Source: Pelecanus crispus (Eukaryota; Chordata; Aves; Pelecaniformes; Pelecanidae). From it: a stretch of 64,000 nt of DNA. The position numbers and the translations under genes were made by a program. The notes beneath the pieces were generated by a model. That model saw only the letters and a program-made list of their open reading frames with translations, did not search any database and was not told the origin of the DNA. Below are positions 42,101 through 50,750 of the stretch, piece after piece. The stretch spans positions 13,803,397 to 13,867,396 of the forward strand of contig NC_134652.1 in the NCBI RefSeq assembly GCF_030463565.1, given 5' to 3'. Position 1 is the stretch's first letter. Each line of letters opens with the position of its first letter.

Positions 42101-45100
42101 GTGTTCAAAAAATGGGTAGATGTGGCACTCTGGGACATGGTTTAGTAGGCATGGTGGTGTTGGGTTGATGGTTGTACTGATGATCTTAGAGGTCCTTTCC
42201 AACCTTAGTGATTCCTAGTTTTACTTTCATTAAAAAATTAATCCAGCCACCAAGCCAGGAAACATGAAATTAATTATTACTCTACCCTTAATTGGTTTAG
42301 TGGTGGACTTGGTAGTGTTAGGCTAACGGTTGGACTCAATGATCCTAAAGGTCTTTTCCAACCTAAACGATTCTATGATTCTTTATTATAAATAAAACAG
42401 ATATGGGCTGGGGAGCTCAGAGGTAGTTTGAGGAAGCTCAGTTCCTACTGCAAAACAATAATGTCCCTCACTGCTCCCCATGAGTCTGAAAGTGTTCCCC
42501 ACTGTTCTTAACCTTTCCCAGCAAAGCTTCAGCTAAAGCTTTTCATCCCAGAAACAGAATTATTAAGCATAGAGACACCACTTCTGCCTCACAAACTCCA
42601 TAAACTGCAGTTCATTGGAGGCAGCAAGAAGCTAGCAGGGAAATATATTTTTGACCAGATCTATCTTTCTTCAGCACCAGCTTCATCATCACTGGCAGAC
42701 AAGATAACCAGCCAAATACTCCTTTGGCTTGACCTATTATGATTGGTTTGTATGCTTCACGTATAGCTCTCTCTCATGAATTCTCCTAAATCTCAGGAGT
42801 GTTCATCATTTCATGACCCCACCTGACCGCTGTTTTCTTCTCAGCAGCCTGACAGATGAGGAAAAGCATGCCAGTCCTGCCACACAGTGAAAGGTTTGCT
42901 GAGTCCACTAACAAACCTCTTCCATAAGGACGATGAAGGTGGCATTGTGTCCCTGCTCTGTGACCAACTTTCCATCAGTGGTGAGGATGTGCAGTCCCCG
43001 AGGTGCTTTCCCAGGGCATTTCTCCATCTTGGCCATGTACTTCTCTCGCAAGCCATCTGTGCAGTTGTTAGACACAATCCTTCGGTACCTGGGGAACAGT
43101 AACAAAAGGAAATTGGGCTCAGGCAGTGGGCGGAAAAGTTTCTTTGTTTTGTTTGTGTTTTGTTTCTCCATATTAATGCATGTGTTTTTCCAAGGCTAAC
43201 TGCCTGCATGATTCCCTCACTGAAAGGAAGAATCAAAGAAATCTAATGCTTTATTAAATTGGAGAAAGCCAAACAAATCACAATCCAACCTTCTCCAGAG
43301 ATTCTCAGCAGCATCACTGAGAACAGACACACACTGTGGAGGTGAATTATTCTGCACTGCTAAAAGGCAGAGAACTCCCCCAACTCCCCATGACTGCAGG
43401 ATTGTACCCTGCATCCCAGCTTTTTAATTATGCTTTTTATTACATTTTGTCTGCCTCTAGTCTGCTAGAAGGCACTTGGAATGATCTGCCAAGAGCTTTG
43501 TCCAGTCCAATTTTAAAATGATTCAAGAAATGGGTTTTTCTCTTGGCTGTTCTTGGAAGAGGTTAGCTAACTAGCAAGACACTTGGCTATTTCTGGTGTT
43601 GAGGGGGATTAACCCCTTCTAGGAATTTCACAGTAAAAACACAGGATTGCTTAAGAAGACACAGAACCCAACTATTTTCTTATTGCTCTCTGTCAAGAGG
43701 TCTACAAGCAGTCATACTGACCAGGGCTCCTGTAATTACATACCATATTTATGCAACCTTTCAGCTGAAAGGGGGTCTCTGAAGTTAACTGAGTCCAGAC
43801 TCCCAGCAGCCTCACTTTGTTCAGCCACCTGGCACCAACCAGCCACAAACAACCCTGTCATAACAATCAAGCATGCAGGACCCATGACTCAGATGCAGCC
43901 CTGCAAAGTCTTCACAGACTCCACTGTCTGAGAAGGAACATCGCAATTTTGCACCAGCCAGTGCAACCAGAGTTTCCCCACATGACAAAATAGCATTTGC
44001 AAAGCAATACTACCATAGCAAACCAACACTTGTCATCTGTTCTGGGTAAAACCAAGAGAAACCAGCACACGTAGCTTGTCTGAAATCTCAAGGCATTGTA
44101 TATATGAAGTGAAAATGGCAGAGGGGAAAAAAAAAGAGAAGCTAAAAATTGCTAAAAATGTGAGCCTCCCCAGCAGCTGTTATAAATAGGAGCTGTAAGA
44201 CAGGAAGAGGTTCAATGAAAAACAATGTGAAATACCTTGAACCTGTCCTTTTAAATGTTCAGCTGTCTCTCAGATAGACCTTCTTGATTCACGTTTTAAT
44301 TTTGCAGCAAAGAGGAGCTCCAAGTCTAGGCTCCAGGGATCATACATCACTTGATAGCAATACAACATCTACATGTCACTTATGTTAATGTGCTTCTCCC
44401 TGCCTCTGAGGAATGAGGCAATGTTCCATAGAGATGCTGCTGCAAACATTACCTCACAGATAAGACTGGAAATGAACGAGGCAGGATGCAGAAAGAAAAG
44501 AACCATCCAGGTTCTCTTGTCTACTGGAAGGTCACCAAAACCAGAAAGATTGCAAGGTTCACTTACCCAGTGCTGTTCAGGTAGCTCTGACCAATGCTGC
44601 AATCCTTGGACAGGGAGGATGGGCTGAACCAGAAGGCTGGGACACACTGGTTGTTGCTGTGCCTCTCATACCCATAGTCACTACAGAGACAAGTCATGAG
44701 TGCATCACTGTACCCATTCGCTAGATTTAGCTCAGAGTTTTAGGTGACGTTTTTGTTCCCCAAAACATGTGTGTATTGGTGGCTCTCTGCTGGATGGCAC
44801 AACAACATTGGGCTCATCCAGAGACAAAGTTCCTGATTAGTTTGAGAAGCAGGAACACAAGTTCACAGAAGGTATGTGATACCTGACAACACCAGAACTA
44901 CCAGCCTTGCACAGCACTGGAGGAATTGTGTTTCATTTGGTAACAAAACATGGGAAGAGATTCAGAAAGAAAATTCTATTGTTAATTTCTTTTCCTATTA
45001 ATATCTAATAATGTCACTTGTTGGGTTCTTTTGGTTTGCTTGCTTTTTGCAGTCTTTGCTTTCAGAACAAACCAGACTAATTCCAAGATCTAATGCCACT

Positions 45101-48100
45101 TTTTCCCAATGAAGCAGTTCAGAATATAAAACACTAGGAGCGCTTCCTGAACAACTAGCCAAGGTATGTATATTTATGTACGTTAATGGCTTCCCTGCTC
45201 TGTGGCTGAGCTATGACTGGCCTGAAATAAAACCATAGCTGATGTTTTTCCAACACTAAACTAAAACAACACACCAATTTAGTAGTCTAAGGATTACATG
45301 ATATCGTGTCGCATGAGGAAGGCGATCCAGGGTATTGATGCTTCCTTGGACCACCAAAGAGTGGAAGCGTATACAACTACATCCAAGACTTCTTTTTACA
45401 GCTGCCTTTGCATGCCAATACAATGATGAAGCAACAGGATTAATCCAAAGCTTTCCATAAGTTTTAATAGGCTCTGGATCTGGTTTCTATGCATAGCCTT
45501 TATTGGCAGGATGGATTCAAGGGGCAAATAAAAAGGGATTCTGGATTTTTGCCTGAAGCAGGTTAACAAATGCCAATAAATTAAGCCTCTGTGGAAACAC
45601 AGACACTACAGAAGCCACTGCCTTGAAAGCTCTCTGTGCCCTTTAGGAAACCCTGAGTTTTACCCTCCCCTCTTCAGAGTCTGAATTGCCAACAGAAAGT
45701 CTCTAGGAAGAGCTTTGGTGAGACAAAATTGTGCTATGTCCCCAGTGACCCAGGTTGCTACTGTTTCTTTTTTGGAGGGCAAAAATTCTGCAAGCTACTT
45801 TAAAAGGTTTGGAGATTCCCTAATGCTCTTTCTCTCAACGTTCAATTTAATCATTCTCAGTGGGTCTGACCTGCACAGTCAAAAATGCCTGGCAGTGACT
45901 TGGTAATTAAAAATATTCAGGAGGAGCTGTGCTTTGCCCCAAAGAAGAAAAGAGCTGCATAAATATTTAACAAAATTAAAGACAACATTGCTGTATGCCC
46001 TCAAGGTTCTGTGCTTGTTCATTAACTTCTGGTAAACGTATATTAAAAACTTGCATGCTGCCCACCTTCCTTCTCATAAGCCCCAGGGTTTGCATAAGTT
46101 AAGGAAATAATCAAGTCCAGCTGCTGTGCTGTCTTTCTCAGGAAAGCTATCTTGACAGAGTAAATAAAGAAGCAGGAGGAGGGAAAAGAAAGATCAGTGA
46201 GCATTTTAATAACACTTCTATATTCCTTCTGCCGCTCTCTCTGTCAGAAAAAGGCCAGGGTTTGCTTTTGGAAATGACTGAGAGGGTTGGCAGGAGTCAC
46301 CCCTGACCTTGACTCATGAGGATTTGTTGAACTGGGACCATGGATCATAGTTTATGCCCCTGAAATTCACATCAGCCTTATATGTAACAGCAGGAAACAG
46401 CACTGCAACATGAGGCAGACAGGGGCAAGGGCACTGTGACCAAATGGGAGGGAGCACAGCCCTCACAGCTTGTGCTGTAGGGCTCTTAAAGTCATTTGTC
46501 CTGTCTGCACAGCTCTCGAAGGCAGGTGTCATCACACCTAGTAGCATGGGATGCTCTGTGACCAGAACCAGACTCCAAACCTACTTACTGGGGAAGCAGA
46601 GGGCCTGCCTGTTGGGAACTGCTCTTCAGTGTACTCACACAACCGCAGCTGCTGACCTTCCTCCTTTCCCTGACTCTTGGCAGGACCTGCTCAGTTCACA
46701 CACAAGAGGCAGGCCAGTCAGTGCTTTCAAGAACAACTAGCAATTGTGAATCCAGCCAGAAAAGACTGAGTGGACATCTTGCCTTTTCAAAAGCACCAAG
46801 TGCAAGAGTAGGAGCTGTCCTTCCAACTGTAGATGCCTACAGTATCTCCATAAGCTCCCTGCCTAAAGCCTTCTTCCAGCCAGTGGAGAGAAAAGACACT
46901 TCTCAGCACCTCCCCTTCTCATATTGACATCCAAAAGAAGGCAGATGAATCATATTCTAGAATAACCTATATCTTGCCACTGACTAAATAACTGTCTCGT
47001 CCTTTAGAAGTCACAAGTTGAAGCAGATGAGTCCACCCTTCCTCTTTGAAAATCACTTTTAAGATAATCAAGCTTGGAGTCCCGTTTCCTGGACTGCTAG
47101 TGTTTTCTTAAAACTAATTGCCCCACACCTTCTTCCAGTCAGCCCTGCAGACTAGCATCAAAACTCACCCTTAAACTGAAGCTGGCTCGTCTGATTCTCC
47201 ATCACCAGCTACAATAATTTTGCAATTGGAAGCCAGTTAACAATTCTGTTGGCAGTGTGGAGTCTGAAACAAAAAGCCAGCTTGCTGTCCTCTAACTGGT
47301 TTTCCTCTGCAGGACTGACAAGATTAACAGTAATATTCTCTCATGTTAGTGGGAAAGTTAAGCAAAAATGATTCTGAACCCATGCAATGAACACACCAAT
47401 TGATTGAAAAGGTGCATTCTGATGCAGACCCTTTTCAAGGCAGAACAGCACTTAAGGCCAATTTAGCTACCACAGTTTTCCACTTACAGCTTAGAAAAGA
47501 CAAGCTTTACTGTGAAAATATAAAGTTGGTGAGACACAAACCCAAAAAAAAAAAAAAAAAAAAGAGAAAGAGAAAAAAAAAAAAAAAGCAAATTCATAAG
47601 GATCTCTGGAGATTGGTGCTTGGTTCAGCTCAGAGGCATATGCCAATGCCAAGGGCAGATACTGCAGGGCAAGATAGTTTGTTCATCCTGCAAGTTCCCA
47701 TGACGAGAACAAAGGGGACAGATCTCCTGAGTCAAGCTAAGGAGTCTCAGCAGTAATTTTGGCATTAGGAACAAATTAAACATCTATCCAGATAAGATGA
47801 AAATCTCTGCTCTATATTCCTGAACCGCTCAGAGCCAAACTACTCTGATATTCAAGAAAACACTTTGGACTATATTTTTTATTCATTTTTGCTGCATTTC
47901 AGTGTGTCCATGTTCTAAAGAGAACTACGAGTCTCAGCTGGCCTAAGTCCGAATAAGTGTGCAGAACTCATGCTTCACACCTCTTCAGGAAGGATTCGAA
48001 GGTAAGTGAAGTTTTTGGGAATCACACTGATACCAAATCAGACACTGATCCTGATAACCTACTATAAAAATGAAAATGTTTTCTCAGCTGATCTACTTTC

Positions 48101-48662
48101 AAGATATTTTGAACTCCATTTAAATGACATTCTGATCATTTCAGCTCAAACATCACAGCTATTGTCAGTCTTAGATCTTTGAAATTTTGCCTATGCCAGG
48201 TTCCCTGTAGAAATTCCTTGTGCAGAAATCCTGACTTTTATGCATTCTCCCATCTTCTATCCCTGATTGTCAAGCAATATCAAGCAGTGGTTCATTTTTT
48301 CCCTGTTTTATTTTTAAGCTGCTTTTGAAATGACCTTAAAGGAGTTTGGAAATTATGGCGCCATTAAGTTAGAAACACCAATATTTATGCAAAACAAGTA
48401 GCTACATCTGACAAGGGTGGGCTGTACAGTCATGTCACAGAAGCCCTTTCAGAAATTTCTCAATTAAACATCACTAAAAAGCAACAAATGGTTCCCAGGA
48501 ATTCAAAGGAATAATGATAAAAATGTGCATGTTTTGCTAGCTTGCTCCCTAGGTATTCAATGACCTTGGAAGTGAGGACAGAGAAATTCCCTCTTTCTCC
48601 TGTAAGGGATATGCTTTGGACCAGAGAAGAGTGCTGGCTGTCACTCTTCTAGAATGATGGAC

Positions 48663-48693
<31 letters not shown>

Positions 48694-50750
48694 AATCAGT
48701 ACTTGCTATTCTCTGCTTTTGAATTCCAGGCTTGGATTTCTCATGGAGATTAACAAATCTCTCCTGCAGATGAAGGGGACACCTCCCTCACACAACAGGT
48801 ATGGGGACCACATCTATGCTATATGGTATGATCACAGCCACAAAGCTCCATGAGACCCAATTTCTCTGCAAGGTTTTCTGTCTTGGCAGTAGCTAGGCCA
48901 CTGCCAATGCTACAAGAACAGTCCCTGCAAAAGTCCCCAGAGTCACATACTCACCACTCAAAGTCCCCTTGACCACAGACACACGGTTCAGACACGACAG
49001 TTTGGGAATAATCCCGACCTAGGGAACACTGGGCTCCAGGCTTGCGTTTTTTATAGATCTTCCTCTCTCCCATGACACAAGGCTCCCCCTTCAGCAGCAA
49101 AGGAACAAGAGAAGAAAGAAAAACAGAGAGTTTTAGTGGCAGCTGGGCCCTAAATGGAGCATTTTATCAAAAGACACAAAAGGCAATGAAAGCATGCAAT
49201 TACCACTGGGAGAGTTGGGATTTAAGAGTCTAGCTCCCTTCTGTGGCTTTGGGAGGACCCATGAGTGCAGCACGTTCAGCACTGAGTTGGGATGCTAATG
49301 ACAATGTGCCCAGAATGCCTGGGTATCCAAGCCATCGGAGGCACCCAGTTATGCCATATTTCAGAAGGCATCCACCAAGGTACCTAGTCCTACAAATTAC
49401 CCTGAAAAGACAACGTGGATGTACTCCAGGGTTTTTTCCATGTCAGATGAAATGTACTATGGGAAGAAGTGCCCAAGCCTGAAACCCAATGCAGGAACAA
49501 AATCTAGGTGTGGAATACAGGAGTCCTGACTTCCCTCCTCTTTCCTTGGTAGACCTGGCTTTGTTATAGACCTCAAATAATTTTGATGAGGTGTCATTCT
49601 GGGTTTTTTGAGCACAAAGGTTTCCCAGAGCACTACTGGGAGTAGCTAATCTAAAAGACACATTTGACATTTAGGTGAGTTGCTATAAACAGAATTTTCT
49701 CCGATGCAGAAATAATTTGTCTGCATAGAAGTAAGAAAAAAACCCACCTAATTGAAACACTTCTCTTTCCCATTAACAGTGATTCCCAAGATGGCTGCCC
49801 GGTTACACGTCTTCCTTTTTCTTTCATTTAAATTATTTTCATTTATTCAATTCTATGACTTCAGTTATCTGATACATCCTTGCCAAATTAATGCTCATTT
49901 CTAATTCATGGATTTCATTCGGGAATATCACAGTGCCAATAGTTCTGGCTCTAGTTATGTTGCCCTGCTGGGAGTAGGACATCATACTGGTGGCCAGTAA
50001 CCCATAAGTAATCTTCAGAGGGTATTGAGCTCTCTCAGTTACAGTGGCCTCAGGACCTAAATATATCCAGCATAAAAATAAGCCAGAGTGTATGAAAAGC
50101 AAAGCATGTATCCTTGAATAAAATGAAATAATTTGGTCTTTATTTTGGTCTCCTCTCCTGTCTTTTATTCAAGGGCTCCCCAGAGTTTTACAGACACCTG
50201 CAGGACCTGCAGGATGAATAAATGTTTTTATTTTCATTTTTGAGTAGGGAAAATAGAGGCAAAGTGAAAGAAAATTATTTTCGTGAGTCAGTGACAGAGC
50301 TACAAAGAGTTCAATGTCTCCTACAATTCAATCATAAGGTGAGGTTTTGCCTTGCCCTGAGCACTGAGGGCAAGAAGATCCAGCTGGTGCAATGGAATAT
50401 TTTCATACGAAGAGAAGTTAACAATCTCCCTAACTTGCCTGGAGAAGACTGGCCCCGTGTATATTCATGCATATGCTTCAGGGAAGTAAAGCATCAACAG
50501 GTTAGAATTGTGACTTTATAGATGCAAAAAATCCATATGCTCTGCTGAAACGAACAAATACATTCTTACCTGGCAACACAGAATATGGGAAAAGCAGCCC
50601 CCTCTCATTCCCTCCCTACACTATGGGAATACCTGATTGTGCAGATGCCAGGTTTGGTAGTCATCTTTATTACACCTCCGGCTGAAGACTGACTTGTAGT
50701 CCACCTTGACCAGCTGCCATTCAGAACGGAGACTGAAGTGCCCAAAAACT
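13944..50750 (-). CDS. SORCS3: SORCS3, 3' part: exons 15-27 (C-terminal 552 residues)
   Basis: SorCS3 is a type I membrane sorting receptor of the VPS10 family, mainly neuronal; the family moves receptors and ligands between Golgi, endosomes and cell surface. Thirteen minus-strand exons join in one open frame: 50633-50750, 48955-49088, 44567-44680, 42917-43088, 34552-34738, 31416-31549, 27673-27796, 24874-24986, 22852-22983, 20818-20917, 18926-19031, 14604-14764, 13944-14008 (1660 nt). Counting the first full codon as residue 1: ten-cysteine module 26-146 (Cys 26, 43, 60, 75, 77, 84, 96, 111, 131, 146), PKD1 about 150-242 with FGDG at 191-194, PKD2 about 243-328, membrane-proximal domain about 329-450, transmembrane helix 456-474, tail 475-552. 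Seven N-glycosylation sequons: N119, N130, N170, N201, N262, N283, N395. The tail, containing NIYAQVQHD and ending NCTSV, separates SORCS3 from SORCS1 and SORCS2. Exon numbers assume 27 exons as in mammals. The 5' part lies off the right edge. Confidence 0.96.
14009..14603 (-). other. SORCS3 intron 26 (595 bp)
   Basis: The shortest intron here, donor gtgaga and acceptor ctccacag. Retention would give a 15-residue alternative tail ending at a TGA at 14554-14556. No other feature seen. Confidence 0.9.
14604..14764 (-). CDS. SORCS3: SORCS3 exon 26 (cytoplasmic tail)
   Basis: 161 nt; first base completes Arg478, then residues 479-531 and one base of Gly532. The peptide starts [23 protein letters not shown] at 486-489 fits the YxxPhi class of adaptor-binding endocytic signals. 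An acidic stretch with [15 protein letters not shown] follows. These sequences are specific to SORCS3 among the three SorCS genes. The donor ATGG/gtgaga is good. Reading through it stays open for 15 codons after Gly532. Confidence 0.96.
14765..18925 (-). other. SORCS3 intron 25 (4161 bp)
   Basis: GT-AG intron, donor gtaagt, acceptor ctgtgcag. It holds a T25 run at 18099-18123 and an A14 run at 18397-18410. Two 150-codon open frames on opposite strands overlap at 16130-16718 and look like chance. Confidence 0.85.
18099..18123 (+). repeat. T25 run in intron 25
   Basis: Twenty-five T on the plus strand, A25 in the SORCS3 transcript. No adjacent retroposon body is recognisable. Confidence 0.85.
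18926..19031 (-). CDS. SORCS3: SORCS3 exon 25 (transmembrane helix)
   Basis: 106 nt; two bases complete Ala443, then residues 444-477 and two bases of Arg478. A serine-rich juxtamembrane stretch precedes the hydrophobic helix [19 protein letters not shown] (456-474). The basic stop-transfer sequence KFKRK follows, its last two residues completed by the next exon. This exon is very similar across SORCS1 to 3, so the assignment to SORCS3 rests on the tail exons. The donor is AAGAG/gtaagt. Confidence 0.96.
19032..20817 (-). other. SORCS3 intron 24 (1786 bp)
   Basis: GT-AG intron. It contains a short diverged duplication with 42-bp spacing (20161-20227) and an 11-bp tandem pair near 20332-20353. 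No exon or named transposon. Confidence 0.85.
20161..20227. repeat. 42-bp-spaced diverged duplication, intron 24
   Basis: 20161-20185 and 20203-20227 match at 21 of 25 positions by hand count, sharing CTTCACACTAGG. Confidence 0.8.
20818..20917 (-). CDS. SORCS3: SORCS3 exon 24
   Basis: 100 nt; residues 410-442 plus the first base of Ala443. The peptide [20 protein letters not shown] continues [13 protein letters not shown] and ends the membrane-proximal domain. The acceptor is catcag and the donor TTAG/gtgagt. Confidence 0.96.
20918..22851 (-). other. SORCS3 intron 23 (1934 bp)
   Basis: GT-AG intron with a T15 run at 21199-21213 on the plus strand. Otherwise featureless to my reading. Confidence 0.85.
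22852..22983 (-). CDS. SORCS3: SORCS3 exon 23
   Basis: 132 nt, phase 0 at both ends, residues 366-409. It contains [19 protein letters not shown], a near-invariant stretch of SorCS proteins, and the sequon N395-T-T. The acceptor is cttttag and the donor CAA/gtaagg. It is the only exon here whose loss would keep the frame. Confidence 0.96.
22984..24873 (-). other. SORCS3 intron 22 (1890 bp)
   Basis: GT-AG intron with no visible exon or transposon. The short frames on both strands near 23482-23823 are not supported by any family resemblance. Confidence 0.85.
24874..24986 (-). CDS. SORCS3: SORCS3 exon 22 (membrane-proximal domain)
   Basis: 113 nt; two bases complete Glu328, then residues 329-365. 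The peptide reads [20 protein letters not shown] and continues [17 protein letters not shown], the strongly conserved start of the juxtamembrane domain shared by SorCS1, 2 and 3. The acceptor is gttccag and the donor CAG/gtgagc. Confidence 0.96.
24987..27672 (-). other. SORCS3 intron 21 (2686 bp)
   Basis: GT-AG intron. Several overlapping short frames at 27063-27444 look like chance and match no family I know. No repeat of note. Confidence 0.83.
27673..27796 (-). CDS. SORCS3: SORCS3 exon 21 (PKD2, second half)
   Basis: 124 nt; residues 287-327 plus the first base of Glu328. The peptide [17 protein letters not shown] followed by [11 protein letters not shown] matches the closing half of the second PKD-type domain. 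The acceptor is cttgcag and the donor CATG/gtacct, which is weak. The next exon supplies AG for the Glu codon. Confidence 0.95.
27797..31415 (-). other. SORCS3 intron 20 (3619 bp)
   Basis: GT-AG intron. It contains a diverged local duplication with 86-bp spacing at 30975-31135, listed separately. Nothing else recognisable. Confidence 0.85.
30975..31135. repeat. 86-bp-spaced diverged tandem duplication, intron 20
   Basis: 30975-31049 and 31061-31135 align without gaps over 75 bases with about 54 matches by hand count. Best blocks are TGGTTAT(C/T)TGAACACCA at the start and GGTA(C/T)ATAAT at the end. Confidence 0.8.
31416..31549 (-). CDS. SORCS3: SORCS3 exon 20 (PKD2, first half)
   Basis: 134 nt; two bases complete Cys242, then residues 243-286. 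It contains [16 protein letters not shown] and [13 protein letters not shown], typical of the second PKD-type domain of SorCS proteins. Sequons at N262 and N283. The donor AAG/gtacag is non-consensus after the GT. Confidence 0.95.
31550..34551 (-). other. SORCS3 intron 19 (3002 bp)
   Basis: GT-AG intron, donor gtaagt, acceptor ccacag. No exon, repeat or element that I can name. Confidence 0.85.
34552..34738 (-). CDS. SORCS3: SORCS3 exon 19 (PKD1 core)
   Basis: 187 nt; residues 180-241 plus the first base of Cys242. It encodes most of the first PKD domain: the FGDG turn at 191-194, then [17 protein letters not shown], the classic closing strands of a PKD fold. Sequon at N201. The acceptor is gttgcag and the donor GTCT/gtaagt. 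Such domains are extracellular beta-sandwiches; in SorCS receptors they form the stalk between the propeller module and the membrane. Confidence 0.96.
39598..39610 (+). repeat. C13 run in intron 18
   Basis: Thirteen C on the plus strand, G13 in the SORCS3 pre-mRNA. Confidence 0.85.
41031..42217 (+). mobile_element. CR1 LINE, 5'-truncated copy
   Basis: A chicken-repeat-1 non-LTR retrotransposon fragment in plus orientation, antisense to SORCS3 intron 18. It starts inside the reverse transcriptase region (FMKGRS-like, about 41038) and runs through the ORF2 stop at 42143-42145 to the 3' end, which reads GATCTTAGAGGTCCTTTCCA and is typical of avian CR1. Copies are usually 5'-truncated like this one and lack poly(A) tails. 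The left boundary is approximate. Confidence 0.93.
41040..42145 (+). pseudogene. CR1 ORF2 reverse transcriptase remnant
   Basis: Remnant of the CR1 endonuclease/reverse transcriptase, C-terminal part only. Visible in successive frames: [22 protein letters not shown] motif A in [15 protein letters not shown] (41127-41168); GVPQ motif B region, here followed by [19 protein letters not shown]; catalytic FADD at 41383-41394; and a long C-terminal frame from 41579 with [18 protein letters not shown] and HWNRLPREV, ending DVALWDMV and a stop. Frame is lost just after the FMKGRS-like start, between motifs A and B, and near 41551 (TAG). About 11 codons seem missing near 41925 compared with usual CR1. 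It cannot encode an active enzyme. Confidence 0.9.
42296..42383 (+). mobile_element. Second CR1 3'-end fragment
   Basis: An 88-bp fragment in the same orientation, about 80 bp beyond the first copy. It contains GGTTGGACTCAATGATCC, then AAGGTCTTTTCCAACC, and ends CGATTCTATGATTCTT, the usual avian CR1 terminus with its short ATTCT-type repeat. It contains its own complete 3' end, so it is a separate insertion. Confidence 0.9.
42917..43088 (-). CDS. SORCS3: SORCS3 exon 18
   Basis: 172 nt; first base completes Gly122, then residues 123-179. It contains [17 protein letters not shown] with the last two cysteines of the module (131, 146) and sequons at N130 and N170, then the linker [13 protein letters not shown] into PKD1. 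The donor GAG/gtttgt is weak compared with neighbouring exons. Skipping this exon would shift the frame. Confidence 0.95.
43089..44566 (-). other. SORCS3 intron 17 (1478 bp)
   Basis: GT-AG intron with donor gtaagt and acceptor ccccag. I see no conserved coding stretch or repeat of note. Confidence 0.85.
44567..44680 (-). CDS. SORCS3: SORCS3 exon 17
   Basis: 114 nt; its first base completes Cys84, then residues 85-121 and two bases of Gly122. The peptide opens [17 protein letters not shown], the signature of the sortilin-type C-terminal module, and ends at the sequon N119-S-T. It holds Cys96 and Cys111. The acceptor is ctctgtag and the donor CTGG/gtaagt. Confidence 0.96.
47544..47588 (+). repeat. 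45-base polypurine tract in intron 16
   Basis: Only A and G, mainly A runs with GAGAAAGAG in the middle. In the pre-mRNA it is a long pyrimidine tract. Confidence 0.85.
48663..48690 (+). repeat. A28 run in intron 16
   Basis: Twenty-eight A on the plus strand, U28 in the pre-mRNA, about 265 nt after the exon 16 donor. Confidence 0.85.
48955..49088 (-). CDS. SORCS3: SORCS3 exon 16
   Basis: 134 nt; 44 codons (residues 40-83) plus two bases of the split Cys84 codon. The peptide starts [20 protein letters not shown] and carries four cysteines (43, 60, 75, 77) of the ten-cysteine module, including the EPCVC motif. The donor is GAGTG/gtgagt. The lysine- and arginine-rich stretch KKRK is a basic patch within the domain and not, on this evidence, a furin site. 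Confidence 0.95.
49089..50632 (-). other. SORCS3 intron 15 (1544 bp)
   Basis: GT-AG intron (donor gtattc, acceptor gctgaag). I see no further exon, RNA gene or recognisable transposon in it. Short open frames on both strands look like chance. Confidence 0.85.
50633..50750 (-). CDS. SORCS3: SORCS3 exon 15
   Basis: 118 nt; phase 2 start (the first base A completes a Thr codon), then 39 codons, residues 1-39. The peptide begins [20 protein letters not shown], the end of the VPS10 beta-propeller leading into the ten-cysteine module; Cys26 is its first cysteine. The acceptor is ctcaag and the donor CAG/gtattc. The acceptor could also be read two bases later, but only this choice fits the frame of the family. 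Confidence 0.95.

Larger units (their letters stand above)
34739..42916 (-). other. SORCS3 intron 18 (8178 bp)
   Basis: The longest complete intron here. It holds two CR1 3' fragments (about 41031-42217 and 42296-42383, both on the plus strand, antisense to SORCS3), a C13 run at 39598-39610 and a T12-A9 junction at 36121-36141. The rest, 34739-41030, shows no exon or nameable element. Confidence 0.85.
44681..48954 (-). other. SORCS3 intron 16 (4274 bp)
   Basis: GT-AG intron. It holds a 45-base pure-purine tract at 47544-47588 and an A28 run at 48663-48690, both T-rich in the transcript. No exon or nameable transposon is visible. Confidence 0.85.

Noticed and set aside
42145..42300. Both CR1 pieces as a single interrupted element
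   Set aside because: Each contains its own GATC...TTTCCAACC 3' end, so they cannot be two parts of one copy.
47400..47756. 118-codon frame with a long lysine run
   Set aside because: The lysines come from the polypurine tract read in frame; not a protein-coding signal.
13944..50750. Assignment to SORCS1 or SORCS2 instead of SORCS3
   Set aside because: The transmembrane and PKD exons are similar in all three, but the tail [12 protein letters not shown] and the C-terminus NCTSV are those of SORCS3.
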